The notes below the pieces were generated by a model. The model saw only the letters and a list, made by a program, of their open reading frames with translations, was not told the DNA's origin and did no database searches. Shown here piece after piece: positions 51,581 through 59,413 of a stretch of 64,000 bases of DNA. Within the stretch, counting starts at the first letter, position 1; every line of letters starts with the position of its first letter. The DNA lies in contig JAIXQP010000021.1 of the NCBI GenBank assembly GCA_027485675.1, forward strand, positions 89,218 to 153,217, written 5' to 3'. This DNA comes from Terriglobales bacterium. Lineage in GTDB: Bacteria > Acidobacteriota > Terriglobia > Bryobacterales > Bryobacteraceae. A program made the position numbers and the translations under genes.

Positions 51581-52070
51581 CCGAGTCGCCGCTCGGGCCG
51601 TAGATCGAAGGCACCTTGGCGCCCATGGGCCGCAAATAGGCGGACAACTGGCCCCGGTGGTGCACCGAGTGCGCCGTGGCAAACCCAACGAAGTTCACCG
51701 CGGGCATCGTGAAAGCGCCGCCCCAGACGGTGATCACTTTGGCTAGTTCCTCGCCGGACATGGCCTCCACCTTGGCGATCGTGGCGGCCGCTTCGCGGTC
51801 GTACCATTCGACGACCTCGGCCGGAGTCGCCAGCGCGCTCGCGCCGGTCTGCGGAGGCACATCGCCGGCTACCAGAGCAATGTCCATCAGCATCACTTCG
51901 CCTTCGACAATGTGCTTGGCCAGTTCGAGGGCCTTCATGGACTTCTGGTCCGGGCTGTAGTCGAGTTTGTCGACGGGAATGGCGCCGATCACCCGCTTGG
52001 TGGCCGCCATTTCCATTTTGAGAACGCCCGTGAGGTACGTTCCGATGACTTTTGCTTCTTGAGGGGTCAT
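51573..52070 (-). CDS. DinB/YfiT-family protein
   Basis: A 165-residue four-helix-bundle protein of the DinB family. Metal-binding His residues are expected in ELAKHIVEGEVM and HSVHHRGQLSAYLRPMG. DinB-like proteins include bacillithiol or mycothiol S-transferases, but many are uncharacterised. A TAACGT box lies 6 nt before the ATG. It is divergent from the sulfotransferase-acyltransferase gene across an 84-nt gap. Confidence 0.87.
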   Translation of the reverse strand: MTPQEAKVIGTYLTGVLKMEMAATKRVIGAIPVDKLDYSPDQKSMKALELAKHIVEGEVMLMDIALVAGDVPPQTGASALATPAEVVEWYDREAAATIAKVEAMSGEELAKVITVWGGAFTMPAVNFVGFATAHSVHHRGQLSAYLRPMGAKVPSIYGPSGDSAS

Positions 52071-52126
52071 ACCGACACGTTACAGCACCTTCTGGGTTAA
52101 ACTTTTGTAGCTTTCCAGGATGGAGA

Positions 52127-52138
52127 GCGGACGTCCGC
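52127..52138. promoter_or_regulatory. Perfect 12-bp palindrome GCGGACGTCCGC
   Basis: The palindrome lies 17 nt before the fusion-gene ATG (52155), upstream of a TAGCGT box at 52144-52149. It is in the right place to be an operator for the fusion gene or the divergent DinB gene. No regulator is assigned. Confidence 0.35.
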
Positions 52139-52154
52139 AGGCATAGCGTTCAAG

Positions 52155-54017
52155 ATGAGACTAGCCAGGATCTTTCATTGCACTTTCTACAAATGCGGGA
52201 GCCAGTGGGTTCGGGATGTTTTGTCCGAACCGGCTCTGGTTGAACATTCCAAGCACCCCTTAGTTGTCCATGGGGTCGATGTCCCCAGTTCCGGTTGGCC
52301 GGTCTGGGACGGGGCCGGCGTGGCCAGCCCCATTTATACGGCCGGCTTCGCGGACTGGCTGAAACGGCCCGCAGCTTCGGACGATGATCGCTGCGTGGTC
52401 GTTACCCGGGACCCGCGGGATATCATCGTCTCGCTGGTGCTCTCGCTGGCGCTGAGCCATACCCCGAACGAGGTCACCTCCATTCTCCGGCTGCCGATTC
52501 GCCACGCGAACAAGGAGGACCGGATCCGGATCGGCATCCATCTGTTCAGCCATTGGGCGGCGCAGTTCCGGTCCTGGTTCGCGCCCGAATCCGACGATGA
52601 CATCCTCCGGCTCGATTACGCCGACTTGGTGGCCGATGAGCAGGCCGCTTTCCGGCGAATATTCGCCTATCTGGGCTGGGAGATCCCGGACGAGGTGGCC
52701 ACCACCGTGATCAACACCCATTCGTTCCTGGCGACGAGCGGCGGACGCCGCCGCGGGGAGGAGAACGAGTTCAGCCACCGGCGCAAAGGCATCAGCGGCG
52801 ACTGGCAGAACCACTTCAGCCGGCAGACGGGCGAGATGTTCGAGACCAGTTTCCCGGGCCTGCTCGCCTACTGCGGATACGAACAGGGAACGGACTGGTG
52901 GACGGGCTTGCCCGAGGAGTCTCCACCGGACGAGTCGGCGGCCGAGGAAAAACTGGCCCGGTTACTCGCGGCTTATGAGGCGCAGGAGAAAGAGTTGGCC
53001 ATCCAGCGGGAAGCCGCGGCCCAGAGGCTGCGGGACGTCGAGACCCTGCATCAACTCTATGACGAGTTACGCTATACTACGCAGAATTTGCGGATCACCT
53101 CACTCGATCAGTTCCGCGGCTACACCGTCGCCGGAATGTTTCTTGTTAACTTCCTGAGTTCCTACAAGGAACTGCATCCGCTGCTTCGGCATCACAACAC
53201 TTACAACAGCTACGCCGACACGATCATGCCCCATTTCTTCTTCGCGGTCGGGTTCGCGCTGCAGTTGGGTTCGGAGAAGCCGGTCCCGCGGCTGGTGAAG
53301 CGGGCGATGCTGCTGATGATGGTGGCCGCGCTGGTCTACTGGCCGACGGGCGGGTGGCGCATCTGGTTCCAGACGCTGACGCACATCGCCTTCACGACCC
53401 TGTGGATTCTGCCCGTGCTGCGTTCCTCCGTGCGAACGCAGGTGATTTTCATGGTCTGCTCCTCGCTGCTGCACGTGGGTCTTTCGGCCTGGTTCTGGCA
53501 TGACTGGCTGCGGGCGCAACGGGTGATCGACGGCGGGCCGCTGGGGTTCCTGACCTGGACGATTCCCACGATCATGGGGGCGATCGCCTGCCGGTGGTAC
53601 CGCGAAGGGACGTTCCGCCCGATGGTGAGTTGGGGCATTGGGCTAATGCTGGTGGGCTATGGCCTGTCGTGTTTGAGCCAGGGCGGGGTGTGGGCGGCGC
53701 CGCCGTTTGTCGCGCCGTGGCATGCGCGCGATATGTGGACGATGTCGCAGCAGGCGGCGAGCGCCAGCTATCTGTATTTCTCGGCCGGCTTCAGTTTGCT
53801 GGTTTACCGGCTGTTTGTGTGGTGGGATCCGCAGATCCCGCTATTCCGGACGCTGGGGACGAACGCTCTGGCGGGTTACATCCTGGCAGGCTATACCGAG
53901 GATCTGGTGAAGTACGCCGTGCCCGGTCCGTGGTGGTTGAGTTTTTCGCTGTTTTTTGCCCTGACTTGGGGCGTGCTGCTGCTGCTCGAAAGGAAGGGTT
54001 GGTATTTGCGCCTATAA
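52155..54017 (+). CDS. Sulfotransferase-coiled coil-HGSNAT/DUF5009-like acyltransferase fusion
   Basis: A 620-residue single reading frame with two enzymes. Residues 1-250 are a PAPS-dependent sulfotransferase: the 5'-phosphosulfate loop FYKCGSQWVRD (11-21), the 3'-phosphate motif RDPRDIIVSLVLS (85-97) and RKGISGDWQNHFS (210-222). A charged coiled coil covers about 262-312. Residues 314-620 form a membrane domain with SLDQFRGYTVAGMFLVNF and ADTIMPHFFFAVGFAL, like heparan-alpha-glucosaminide acetyltransferase or DUF5009 proteins, with about ten helices. Sulfation and acylation of one cell-surface glycan or lipid is inferred. The gene is divergent from DinB and lies 13 nt before transketolase. 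Confidence 0.85.
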   Translation: MRLARIFHCTFYKCGSQWVRDVLSEPALVEHSKHPLVVHGVDVPSSGWPVWDGAGVASPIYTAGFADWLKRPAASDDDRCVVVTRDPRDIIVSLVLSLALSHTPNEVTSILRLPIRHANKEDRIRIGIHLFSHWAAQFRSWFAPESDDDILRLDYADLVADEQAAFRRIFAYLGWEIPDEVATTVINTHSFLATSGGRRRGEENEFSHRRKGISGDWQNHFSRQTGEMFETSFPGLLAYCGYEQGTDWWTGLPEESPPDESAAEEKLARLLAAYEAQEKELAIQREAAAQRLRDVETLHQLYDELRYTTQNLRITSLDQFRGYTVAGMFLVNFLSSYKELHPLLRHHNTYNSYADTIMPHFFFAVGFALQLGSEKPVPRLVKRAMLLMMVAALVYWPTGGWRIWFQTLTHIAFTTLWILPVLRSSVRTQVIFMVCSSLLHVGLSAWFWHDWLRAQRVIDGGPLGFLTWTIPTIMGAIACRWYREGTFRPMVSWGIGLMLVGYGLSCLSQGGVWAAPPFVAPWHARDMWTMSQQAASASYLYFSAGFSLLVYRLFVWWDPQIPLFRTLGTNALAGYILAGYTEDLVKYAVPGPWWLSFSLFFALTWGVLLLLERKGWYLRL

Positions 54018-54018
54018 T
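54013..54018 (+). promoter_or_regulatory. Consensus -10 box (TATAAT) before transketolase
   Basis: TATAAT overlaps the stop codon of the fusion gene and ends 12 nt before the transketolase ATG. It allows a very short leader and separate transcription of the transketolase pair. Confidence 0.5.
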
Positions 54019-54030
54019 GGTTGGAATTGC

Positions 54031-54852
54031 ATGACTAGAACGAGTGACCTTAGCGAGTTGCAATCGATCGCCCGGACAGTTCGCCGGGACATCATTGAGA
54101 TGATCGGAGCCGCCAAGAGCGGTCATCCCGGCGGATCGCTTTCCGCCGTTGAGATTTTGGTGACGTTGTACTTCGACGTCATGAAACATGACCCGGCCAA
54201 TCCGACCTGGCCACAGCGCGACCGCTTTATTCTGTCGAAGGGGCACGCCGCCCCGGTGCTCTATAGCGTGATGGCCGAGACCGGCTATACGCCGAAGGAC
54301 CAGTTGAACACGCTCCGCCGGATCGGCTCGATCTATCAGGGGCACCCGGACCGCCGGTTCATTCCGGCGCTCGAAGCTTCGACCGGGTCGCTCGGCGTTG
54401 GTTTGTCGCTGGGCCTGGGCATGGCGGAGGCCGCCAAGCTCGATAAGAGCCCGTCGCGGACCTATGTAGTGCTGGGCGATGGCGAGATTCAAGAGGGCCA
54501 GATCTGGGAGGCGGCGATGTACGCCGGATTCCACAAGGTCGACAACATCGTGGCCATTCTCGACAACAACCGGATTCAGTTGGACGGCTGGGTGAAGGAC
54601 ATCATGGCCATTGAGCCATTGGCCGAGAAGTGGGCCGCCTTCGGCTGGCACGTAATCGAAGTGGACGGCCACGACATTGTGGCGTTGCAGGCGGCGTTCG
54701 CCGAAGCCGAGGCGACCAAGGGCAAACCCTCGATTCTGATCGCGCATACCGTCAAGGGCAAAGGCGTCAGCTTCATGGAGAACAACCCGAAATATCACGG
54801 CGTGGCCCCGACGAAGGAAGAGGTCGAGTTGGCGCTGAAGGAGATCGGCTAA
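54031..54852 (+). CDS. Transketolase, N-terminal (TPP-binding) subunit
   Basis: A 273-residue N-terminal half of a split transketolase. It binds thiamine diphosphate and transfers two-carbon units between sugar phosphates. Motifs include AKSGHPGGSLSAVEILVTLYF, SKGHAAPVLYSVMAE, GSLGVGLSLGLGMA and the TPP motif GDGEIQEGQIWEAAMYAG with DNNRIQLDG. The C-terminal half is the next gene with no gap. Split transketolases are common in Acidobacteria and archaea. Confidence 0.95.
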   Translation: MTRTSDLSELQSIARTVRRDIIEMIGAAKSGHPGGSLSAVEILVTLYFDVMKHDPANPTWPQRDRFILSKGHAAPVLYSVMAETGYTPKDQLNTLRRIGSIYQGHPDRRFIPALEASTGSLGVGLSLGLGMAEAAKLDKSPSRTYVVLGDGEIQEGQIWEAAMYAGFHKVDNIVAILDNNRIQLDGWVKDIMAIEPLAEKWAAFGWHVIEVDGHDIVALQAAFAEAEATKGKPSILIAHTVKGKGVSFMENNPKYHGVAPTKEEVELALKEIG

Positions 54853-55815
54853 ATGGCAGCCAAGTACGAATTGAAATTGGGCGCGGCGACGCGCGAAGCC
54901 TTCGGCAAGGCGCTGGTGGAACTCGGCAAGGCCGATGAGAACGTGGTGGTCTGCGACGCCGACCTGTCGAAGTCGACCTTTACCCACCTGTTCGGCAAAG
55001 AGTTTCCGAACCGGTTCTTCTCCTGCGGCATTGCCGAGGCCAACATGGTCTCGATCGGCGCGGGATTGGCCTCGTCCGGCAAGGTTGCTTTTGTAGCCTC
55101 CTTTTCGGCCTTCGTGCTGAACAAGGGTTTTGAGCAGCTGCGGGTGAACGTGGCGTATAGCGGGGTTCCGCTAAAGGTCGTCGGGACGCACTCGGGGATT
55201 TCGATTGGCGAAGACGGCCCGTCGCAGATGTCGGTTGAAGACATCTCGCTGGCTTGTTCGCTGGCCGGCTTCACGGTGATCAGCCCGGCGGACGAGGTCG
55301 CGATGTTCTCGCTCGTCAAGCAGGCGGCGTACCATCCGGGTGCGGTCTTCATCCGGGCGGGCCGCGTGAAGGTGCCGGTGATTTATGGTCCGGAGCAGAA
55401 GTTTGAGATCGGCAAGGGCATTCAGTTGACCGAGGGCACCGACCTGACCTTCATCAGCACCGGGCTGATGGTGGCCGAGTGTCTGAAAGCCGCCGCGGCG
55501 CTGGAGGCCGAAGGGATTTCGGCGCGGGTGATCGACCTGCATACGATTAAGCCGATCGACCGGGAGATTATCGCCAAGGCCGCAGCGGAGACGGGCTGTA
55601 TCGTCGTCGCCGAGGAGCACCTGGTGGACTCCGGGCTGGGCGTCCGGTTGGCCCAGGTGGTGGCGGAGACGCATCCTTGCGTGATGGAGTTCCATGGCAT
55701 CAACAACACCTATGCCGAAAGCGGACTGCCGGAAGAGGTACTCGAGAAGTACAAGATGACCGCCGCGGACGTGGCCGACACGGCCCGGAAGGCGCTGGCC
55801 CGGAAGAAGGGCTAG
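54853..55815 (+). CDS. Transketolase, C-terminal subunit
   Basis: A 320-residue C-terminal half of split transketolase (pyrimidine-binding and C-terminal domains). Visible are ENVVVCDADLSKST, FFSCGIAEANMVSIGAGLASSG (with the catalytic Glu), SGISIGEDGPSQMSVEDISL and RVIDLHTIKPIDREII. Its ATG immediately follows the stop of the N-terminal subunit, so they are translated together and form a heterotetramer. No rare features are seen. Confidence 0.95.
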   Translation: MAAKYELKLGAATREAFGKALVELGKADENVVVCDADLSKSTFTHLFGKEFPNRFFSCGIAEANMVSIGAGLASSGKVAFVASFSAFVLNKGFEQLRVNVAYSGVPLKVVGTHSGISIGEDGPSQMSVEDISLACSLAGFTVISPADEVAMFSLVKQAAYHPGAVFIRAGRVKVPVIYGPEQKFEIGKGIQLTEGTDLTFISTGLMVAECLKAAAALEAEGISARVIDLHTIKPIDREIIAKAAAETGCIVVAEEHLVDSGLGVRLAQVVAETHPCVMEFHGINNTYAESGLPEEVLEKYKMTAADVADTARKALARKKG

Positions 55816-55831
55816 CCGCTGACGGATTGTG

Positions 55832-56458
55832 ATGGAGCCTCCTGTCGTTGAGAAGTTGCTTGCTCTGCTCTCGGATCGAGAAGCAGAGCAAGCAAAAGTG
55901 GCGCGGATGCTCCACGACGACGCCGGCCAAGTGCTGAGCGCGATTGGGCTGCACCTTGATGTCTTGCGGGGCGAGCTGACGCCGGAACAGAGCGCGCAGG
56001 TCGTCGACATTCAGAAGCTGCTCGAGATGGTGATCAGCCGGATCCGGGCGGCGAGCCAGGCGCTGCATGTCAATGTGGTTGAGCGGGCCGGTCTGGGCTT
56101 TGCCTTGGAACAGCTGGCGACCAAGAGCCGCGAGAAGGGGGCCGGCATTAGCGTGCAGCTGCAGATCGCGCCGGGGGCGCGGTGGCCGAACGAGGCGGCG
56201 CATGCGGCCTACCGGATCACCGGGGAGCTACTTGAGAATGCCATGCGGCACTCCGGAGCGCAGCGGATAGAGATTCGGATGCAGAGCGGCACCTTGGAAG
56301 TGCGGGACGATGGCCGGGGTTTTGACGTGGAGAAGAAGACGGCGGGACTAGGATTATTCCTGTGTCGGCATCTGGCGAAGCGGGCCCGACTAGGGTTTTC
56401 CCTCCATAGCGGGGCGGGTCAGGGTACAATCGTAAAGTTAACCCTACATGGCCACTAG
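55832..56458 (+). CDS. Soluble sensor-less NarL-type histidine kinase
   Basis: A 208-residue kinase consisting almost only of a HisKA_3 and HATPase core. The phospho-acceptor His lies in ARMLHDDAGQVLSAIG, the N box in ELLENAMRHSGAQ and the G box in DDGRGFD, followed by TAGLGLFLCRHLAKRA. There is no membrane segment or sensory domain, so the signal may come from another protein. A GTG precedes the ATG at 55832, which is chosen. The stop overlaps the response regulator start by 11 nt. Confidence 0.9.
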   Translation: MEPPVVEKLLALLSDREAEQAKVARMLHDDAGQVLSAIGLHLDVLRGELTPEQSAQVVDIQKLLEMVISRIRAASQALHVNVVERAGLGFALEQLATKSREKGAGISVQLQIAPGARWPNEAAHAAYRITGELLENAMRHSGAQRIEIRMQSGTLEVRDDGRGFDVEKKTAGLGLFLCRHLAKRARLGFSLHSGAGQGTIVKLTLHGH

Positions 56459-57131
56459 TGTCCTATTGGTCGATGACCATAAAATCATGCGCGATGGTAT
56501 TAAGGCCATTTTGCGGCAGAGTAGTGACTTTACGGTGGTTGGGGAGACCGATAATGGCACCGATGCGGTGCAGATGGCCCGGAAGCTTCGTCCGGGGATC
56601 GTTTTGATGGACATCGGCTTGCAGGGTTTGAACGGGATCGAAGCGACGACCGAGATCCTGCGGCATCACTCGGAGATCCGGGTGATTATTCTGTCGATGT
56701 ATGACGATGAACATTCGGTGGTTAGTGCGATCCGGAGCGGCGCGCGGGCGTTTGTGCTGAAGAAGGCCTCCGATAGCGACCTGGTGGATGCGTTGCGGAC
56801 GGTGGCCAAGGGCGGCTCGTATTTGAGCCCGCAGGTTTCTGACCGGCTGCTGAGCCGGATTCAGCGGGGCGATTTGGAGTCGAAACCGTTGCCGACGGTG
56901 CTTGAGGGGCTGTCGCCGCGGGAGTTGCAGGTGCTGCGGATGGTGGCCGAAGGCAAGACGAGCAAGGAGATTGCCGTGATGCTGGACCTGGGGTTACAGA
57001 CGGTCCGGAGCTACCGGAAGACGATGATGAAGAAGCTGAATGTAAACAACGTGGCCAATCTGACACAGTTGGCGCTTTCGGCAGGGATCACCCGGCTGAG
57101 TCCGGCAGAGGGGACTCCGAGCGATGATTGA
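56448..57131 (+). CDS. NarL/FixJ-type response regulator
   Basis: A 227-residue response regulator: receiver domain with the DD pair in LLVDDHKIMRDG, phospho-Asp in IVLMDIGLQGLNG, Lys in FVLKKASD, and a LuxR HTH (LSPRELQVLRMVAEGKTSKEIAVMLDLG). It pairs with the sensor-less kinase (11-nt overlap) and overlaps the amidohydrolase gene by 8 nt, so three genes are tightly coupled. It may regulate the amidohydrolase or respond to a related cue. Confidence 0.92.
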   Translation: MATSVLLVDDHKIMRDGIKAILRQSSDFTVVGETDNGTDAVQMARKLRPGIVLMDIGLQGLNGIEATTEILRHHSEIRVIILSMYDDEHSVVSAIRSGARAFVLKKASDSDLVDALRTVAKGGSYLSPQVSDRLLSRIQRGDLESKPLPTVLEGLSPRELQVLRMVAEGKTSKEIAVMLDLGLQTVRSYRKTMMKKLNVNNVANLTQLALSAGITRLSPAEGTPSDD

Positions 57132-58038
57132 GACAGCTTGGGGCAACCTGACGGTTCGGGATGCCCATGTACATTTCTTTTCGCACCGCTTCTTTTCGTT
57201 GTTGACGGGGGCTGAGCCGGCGGTGGCGACGGGAAAGCTGGGTTGGGAGACGCCGCCGGCCGAGCCGGAGGTGCTGGCTGAGCAGTGGGCCGCCGAGTTG
57301 GACCGCCACGGGGTGGACTGCGCGGCGCTGATTGCGAGCCTGCCGGGCGATGAGGATTCCGTAGCCCGGGCGATGGCCCAAGTGCCGGGCCGGTTTTATG
57401 GATATTTTTTAATCAATCCGATGGCGGCGGACGCGATGGAGCGGACGGAGCGGGCCTTGGATCTGGGTTTGCGAACGGTTTGCCTGTTTCCGGCGATGCA
57501 CCGGTACTCGGTGGCGGACGAACGGCTGCTGCCGTTTTGGGAGCTGCTGGCGAGCCGGCCGGGGACCAATGTCTTTATCCACTGCGGCATCTTGAGCGTC
57601 GGAGTCCGGAAGAAGCTGGGCTTGCCGTCGTTGTTCGATATGCGGTTTTCGAATCCGATCGACATACACGGGATCGCGACGCGTTTTTTGGGCTTGCGCT
57701 TTGTGATTCCGCACTTTGGCGCCGGATTTTTCCGAGAAGCGCTGATGTTGGTGGACCATTGTCCGAATGTGTATTTAGACACTTCGAGTTCGAACAACTG
57801 GATTAAGTACCAAGAGGGCGATCTGGACCTTGAAAAGGTTTTCCGGCGCGCCCTCGAAGTAGCGGGAGCCAAGCGGCTGCTATTCGGAACTGACTCCTCG
57901 TTCTTCCCACGCGGCTGGGTCCAGAGCGTTTTTGCCGAGCAGAGCGCCATCCTCGAACGCATTGGCGTGAACCGCGCGGACGCGGCGGCCATTTTCGGGG
58001 ACAACCTGGCGAGTCTGCACGGTCTTAACCGGAGCTGA
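57124..58038 (+). CDS. Amidohydrolase-family (TIM-barrel) metal-dependent hydrolase
   Basis: A 304-residue protein of the amidohydrolase-2 family (ACMSD-like decarboxylases and hydrolases). The metal motif HxH is DAHVHFFSHRF near residue 14, with HCGILSVG, VIPHFGAGF (metal His) and LLFGTDSSFFP (catalytic Asp) following. A decarboxylase or hydrolase acting on a small aromatic or lactone is possible. The start overlaps the response regulator by 8 nt. The final 159 nt are antisense to the 3' end of the convergent unknown gene. Confidence 0.88.
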   Translation: MIETAWGNLTVRDAHVHFFSHRFFSLLTGAEPAVATGKLGWETPPAEPEVLAEQWAAELDRHGVDCAALIASLPGDEDSVARAMAQVPGRFYGYFLINPMAADAMERTERALDLGLRTVCLFPAMHRYSVADERLLPFWELLASRPGTNVFIHCGILSVGVRKKLGLPSLFDMRFSNPIDIHGIATRFLGLRFVIPHFGAGFFREALMLVDHCPNVYLDTSSSNNWIKYQEGDLDLEKVFRRALEVAGAKRLLFGTDSSFFPRGWVQSVFAEQSAILERIGVNRADAAAIFGDNLASLHGLNRS

Positions 58039-58560
58039 CGAAACGAAGCCATGGCGGCGGCGTTCGGCCTGTAGTTTCAACAGTTGGGCTTGCAAGTGGA
58101 GATAAAAGCGCTCGGCTTGGCCGAGATAACGGCATAGCTTGCGAAAGGTTTCCGCCTGCTCTTCGCCGATGAGAATGGCCAGACCGATTTCGTTGGCGAG
58201 CCGGTCGCGGGCCTCCGGATCCTCGGGATGAATTTCCCGCTTCAGGGTATCGAGATAGTGACTCAGCGCCGACGATTCGATGCGCTGGGCGCGTTTGAGG
58301 CGCCAGAGCGAGTCGGCCAGCTCTTCGGCGAGTAGCTGTTCGGCGCCTTCGGCGGGTACAAACGAATCGATGACGCACCGGCGAAAGGTGGCATATTCGG
58401 CGGGATCTTCGGTATCGAGGACGACCGCTTTGGCGGTGAGTCCATGTCGAAGCGAATTTTTCCGGGAGGCAGCTTTGCCTTCCGCGGTGCGGGGCCCAGT
58501 GCTCTTTTGGGCATTGGCCCGGTTGGCGGCCAAACGTCTTTCCGAAGCGGTATGCAGCAT
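57880..58560 (-). CDS. Unknown protein of the 'NAQKSTGPRTAEGKAASR' family
   Basis: A 226-residue protein. The opening MLHTASERRLAANRANAQKSTGP, RTAEGKAASRKNSLRHGLTA is a conserved N-terminus seen in many Acidobacteria and Proteobacteria proteins of unknown function. A helical body follows (EQLLAEELADSLWRLKRAQRIESSAL, QAETFRKLCRYLGQAERFYLHLQAQL). From about residue 175 the frame continues inside the amidohydrolase gene on the other strand. The expected end of the family lies near residue 174, so the tail is probably read-through after loss of a stop. An AGGAG precedes the ATG at 58560. Confidence 0.78.
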   Translation of the reverse strand: MLHTASERRLAANRANAQKSTGPRTAEGKAASRKNSLRHGLTAKAVVLDTEDPAEYATFRRCVIDSFVPAEGAEQLLAEELADSLWRLKRAQRIESSALSHYLDTLKREIHPEDPEARDRLANEIGLAILIGEEQAETFRKLCRYLGQAERFYLHLQAQLLKLQAERRRHGFVSSAPVKTVQTRQVVPENGRRVRAVHANAFEDGALLGKNALDPAAWEERGVSSE

Positions 58561-58684
58561 GAGGAATCTCCTGGCTTGACGGTAGCCGGAGCGGAGGGGG
58601 TAACCGGGGGAGGGGTGAGCTGGAAGGCCCGTGGTTATTGGGGAAAAAAATTTCAATAGGTCGTGAATTGACGGACGGGGGCGG

Positions 58685-59413
58685 CTAGAAACCGAACGTC
58701 GAGCGGAGTTCGCGGGCGCGTTCGCGGCTTACGTCGAGTTCGACGCCGTTGTGCAGGCGGACGCGCCAGGCTCCGGCGGACAGCCAGGGGAAGACCTCCC
58801 GGATGGCTTCCAGTTGGACAATGGCGTTGCGATGGATCCGGGCGAACTCGGCGGCGGGAAGGATCGACTCGAGTTCGGCGATCGTCCGATCCGTAAGCAG
58901 TTTCTCGGTGGCCGTGTGGAGGAAGACGAGGCCGTCGTCCGCCTGCGCATACAGGACTTCGCGGCGATTGAGTAGGACAACGCGCGGGCCGCGGCGGGCG
59001 GCCAGCTTGACGGGGGCCGGCTGTCCCAGAGCGGCCTGGAGATGGCGGAAGAGATCCGGAACGGGAAGCCGGGTGGCGAGCCGGTCGAGCGCGCGGGCGA
59101 GGGCGGCGGGCTGGACCGGTTTGAGGAGATAGTCGACCGCGTTGGCTTCAAACGCGCGGACGGCATAGGCGTCATAGGCGGTACAGAAGATGACGGGCGG
59201 CGCCGCTGGTAGCTGCGCGAGCAGATCGAAGCCATTGAGGCCGGGCATTTCCACATCGAGAAAGAGAAGCCCGGGGCGCGAGGCGGCGATCTGTTCGAGG
59301 GCGTCGACGCCATGGATGGCTTCGGCGATGGTCGAGATGGCGGGGTGACCGGTCAGGAGGCGGCGGAGAGCCCGGCGGGCGGGCTCTTCGTCGTCGATGA
59401 TGAGGGCGTGCAT
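58685..59413 (-). CDS. LytTR-type response regulator
   Basis: A 242-residue AlgR/LytR-type regulator. The receiver domain has the acidic pair in LIIDDEEPARRALRR, phospho-Asp in LLFLDVEMPGLNG and Lys in YLLKPVQP. The LytTR DNA-binding domain (about 140-240) includes GRAVEY-like KLAARRGPRVVLL and RIHRNAIVQLEAI. It pairs with the LytS-like kinase by one-base overlap (TGATG). The start at 59413 is fixed by that overlap and by the receiver opening. Confidence 0.92.
   Translation of the reverse strand: MHALIIDDEEPARRALRRLLTGHPAISTIAEAIHGVDALEQIAASRPGLLFLDVEMPGLNGFDLLAQLPAAPPVIFCTAYDAYAVRAFEANAVDYLLKPVQPAALARALDRLATRLPVPDLFRHLQAALGQPAPVKLAARRGPRVVLLNRREVLYAQADDGLVFLHTATEKLLTDRTIAELESILPAAEFARIHRNAIVQLEAIREVFPWLSAGAWRVRLHNGVELDVSRERARELRSTFGF

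Noticed and set aside
52071..54030. oriC at the GC-skew switch
   Set aside because: No DnaA-box cluster (TTATCCACA-like), dnaA, dnaN or gidA was seen; only the skew observation is reported.
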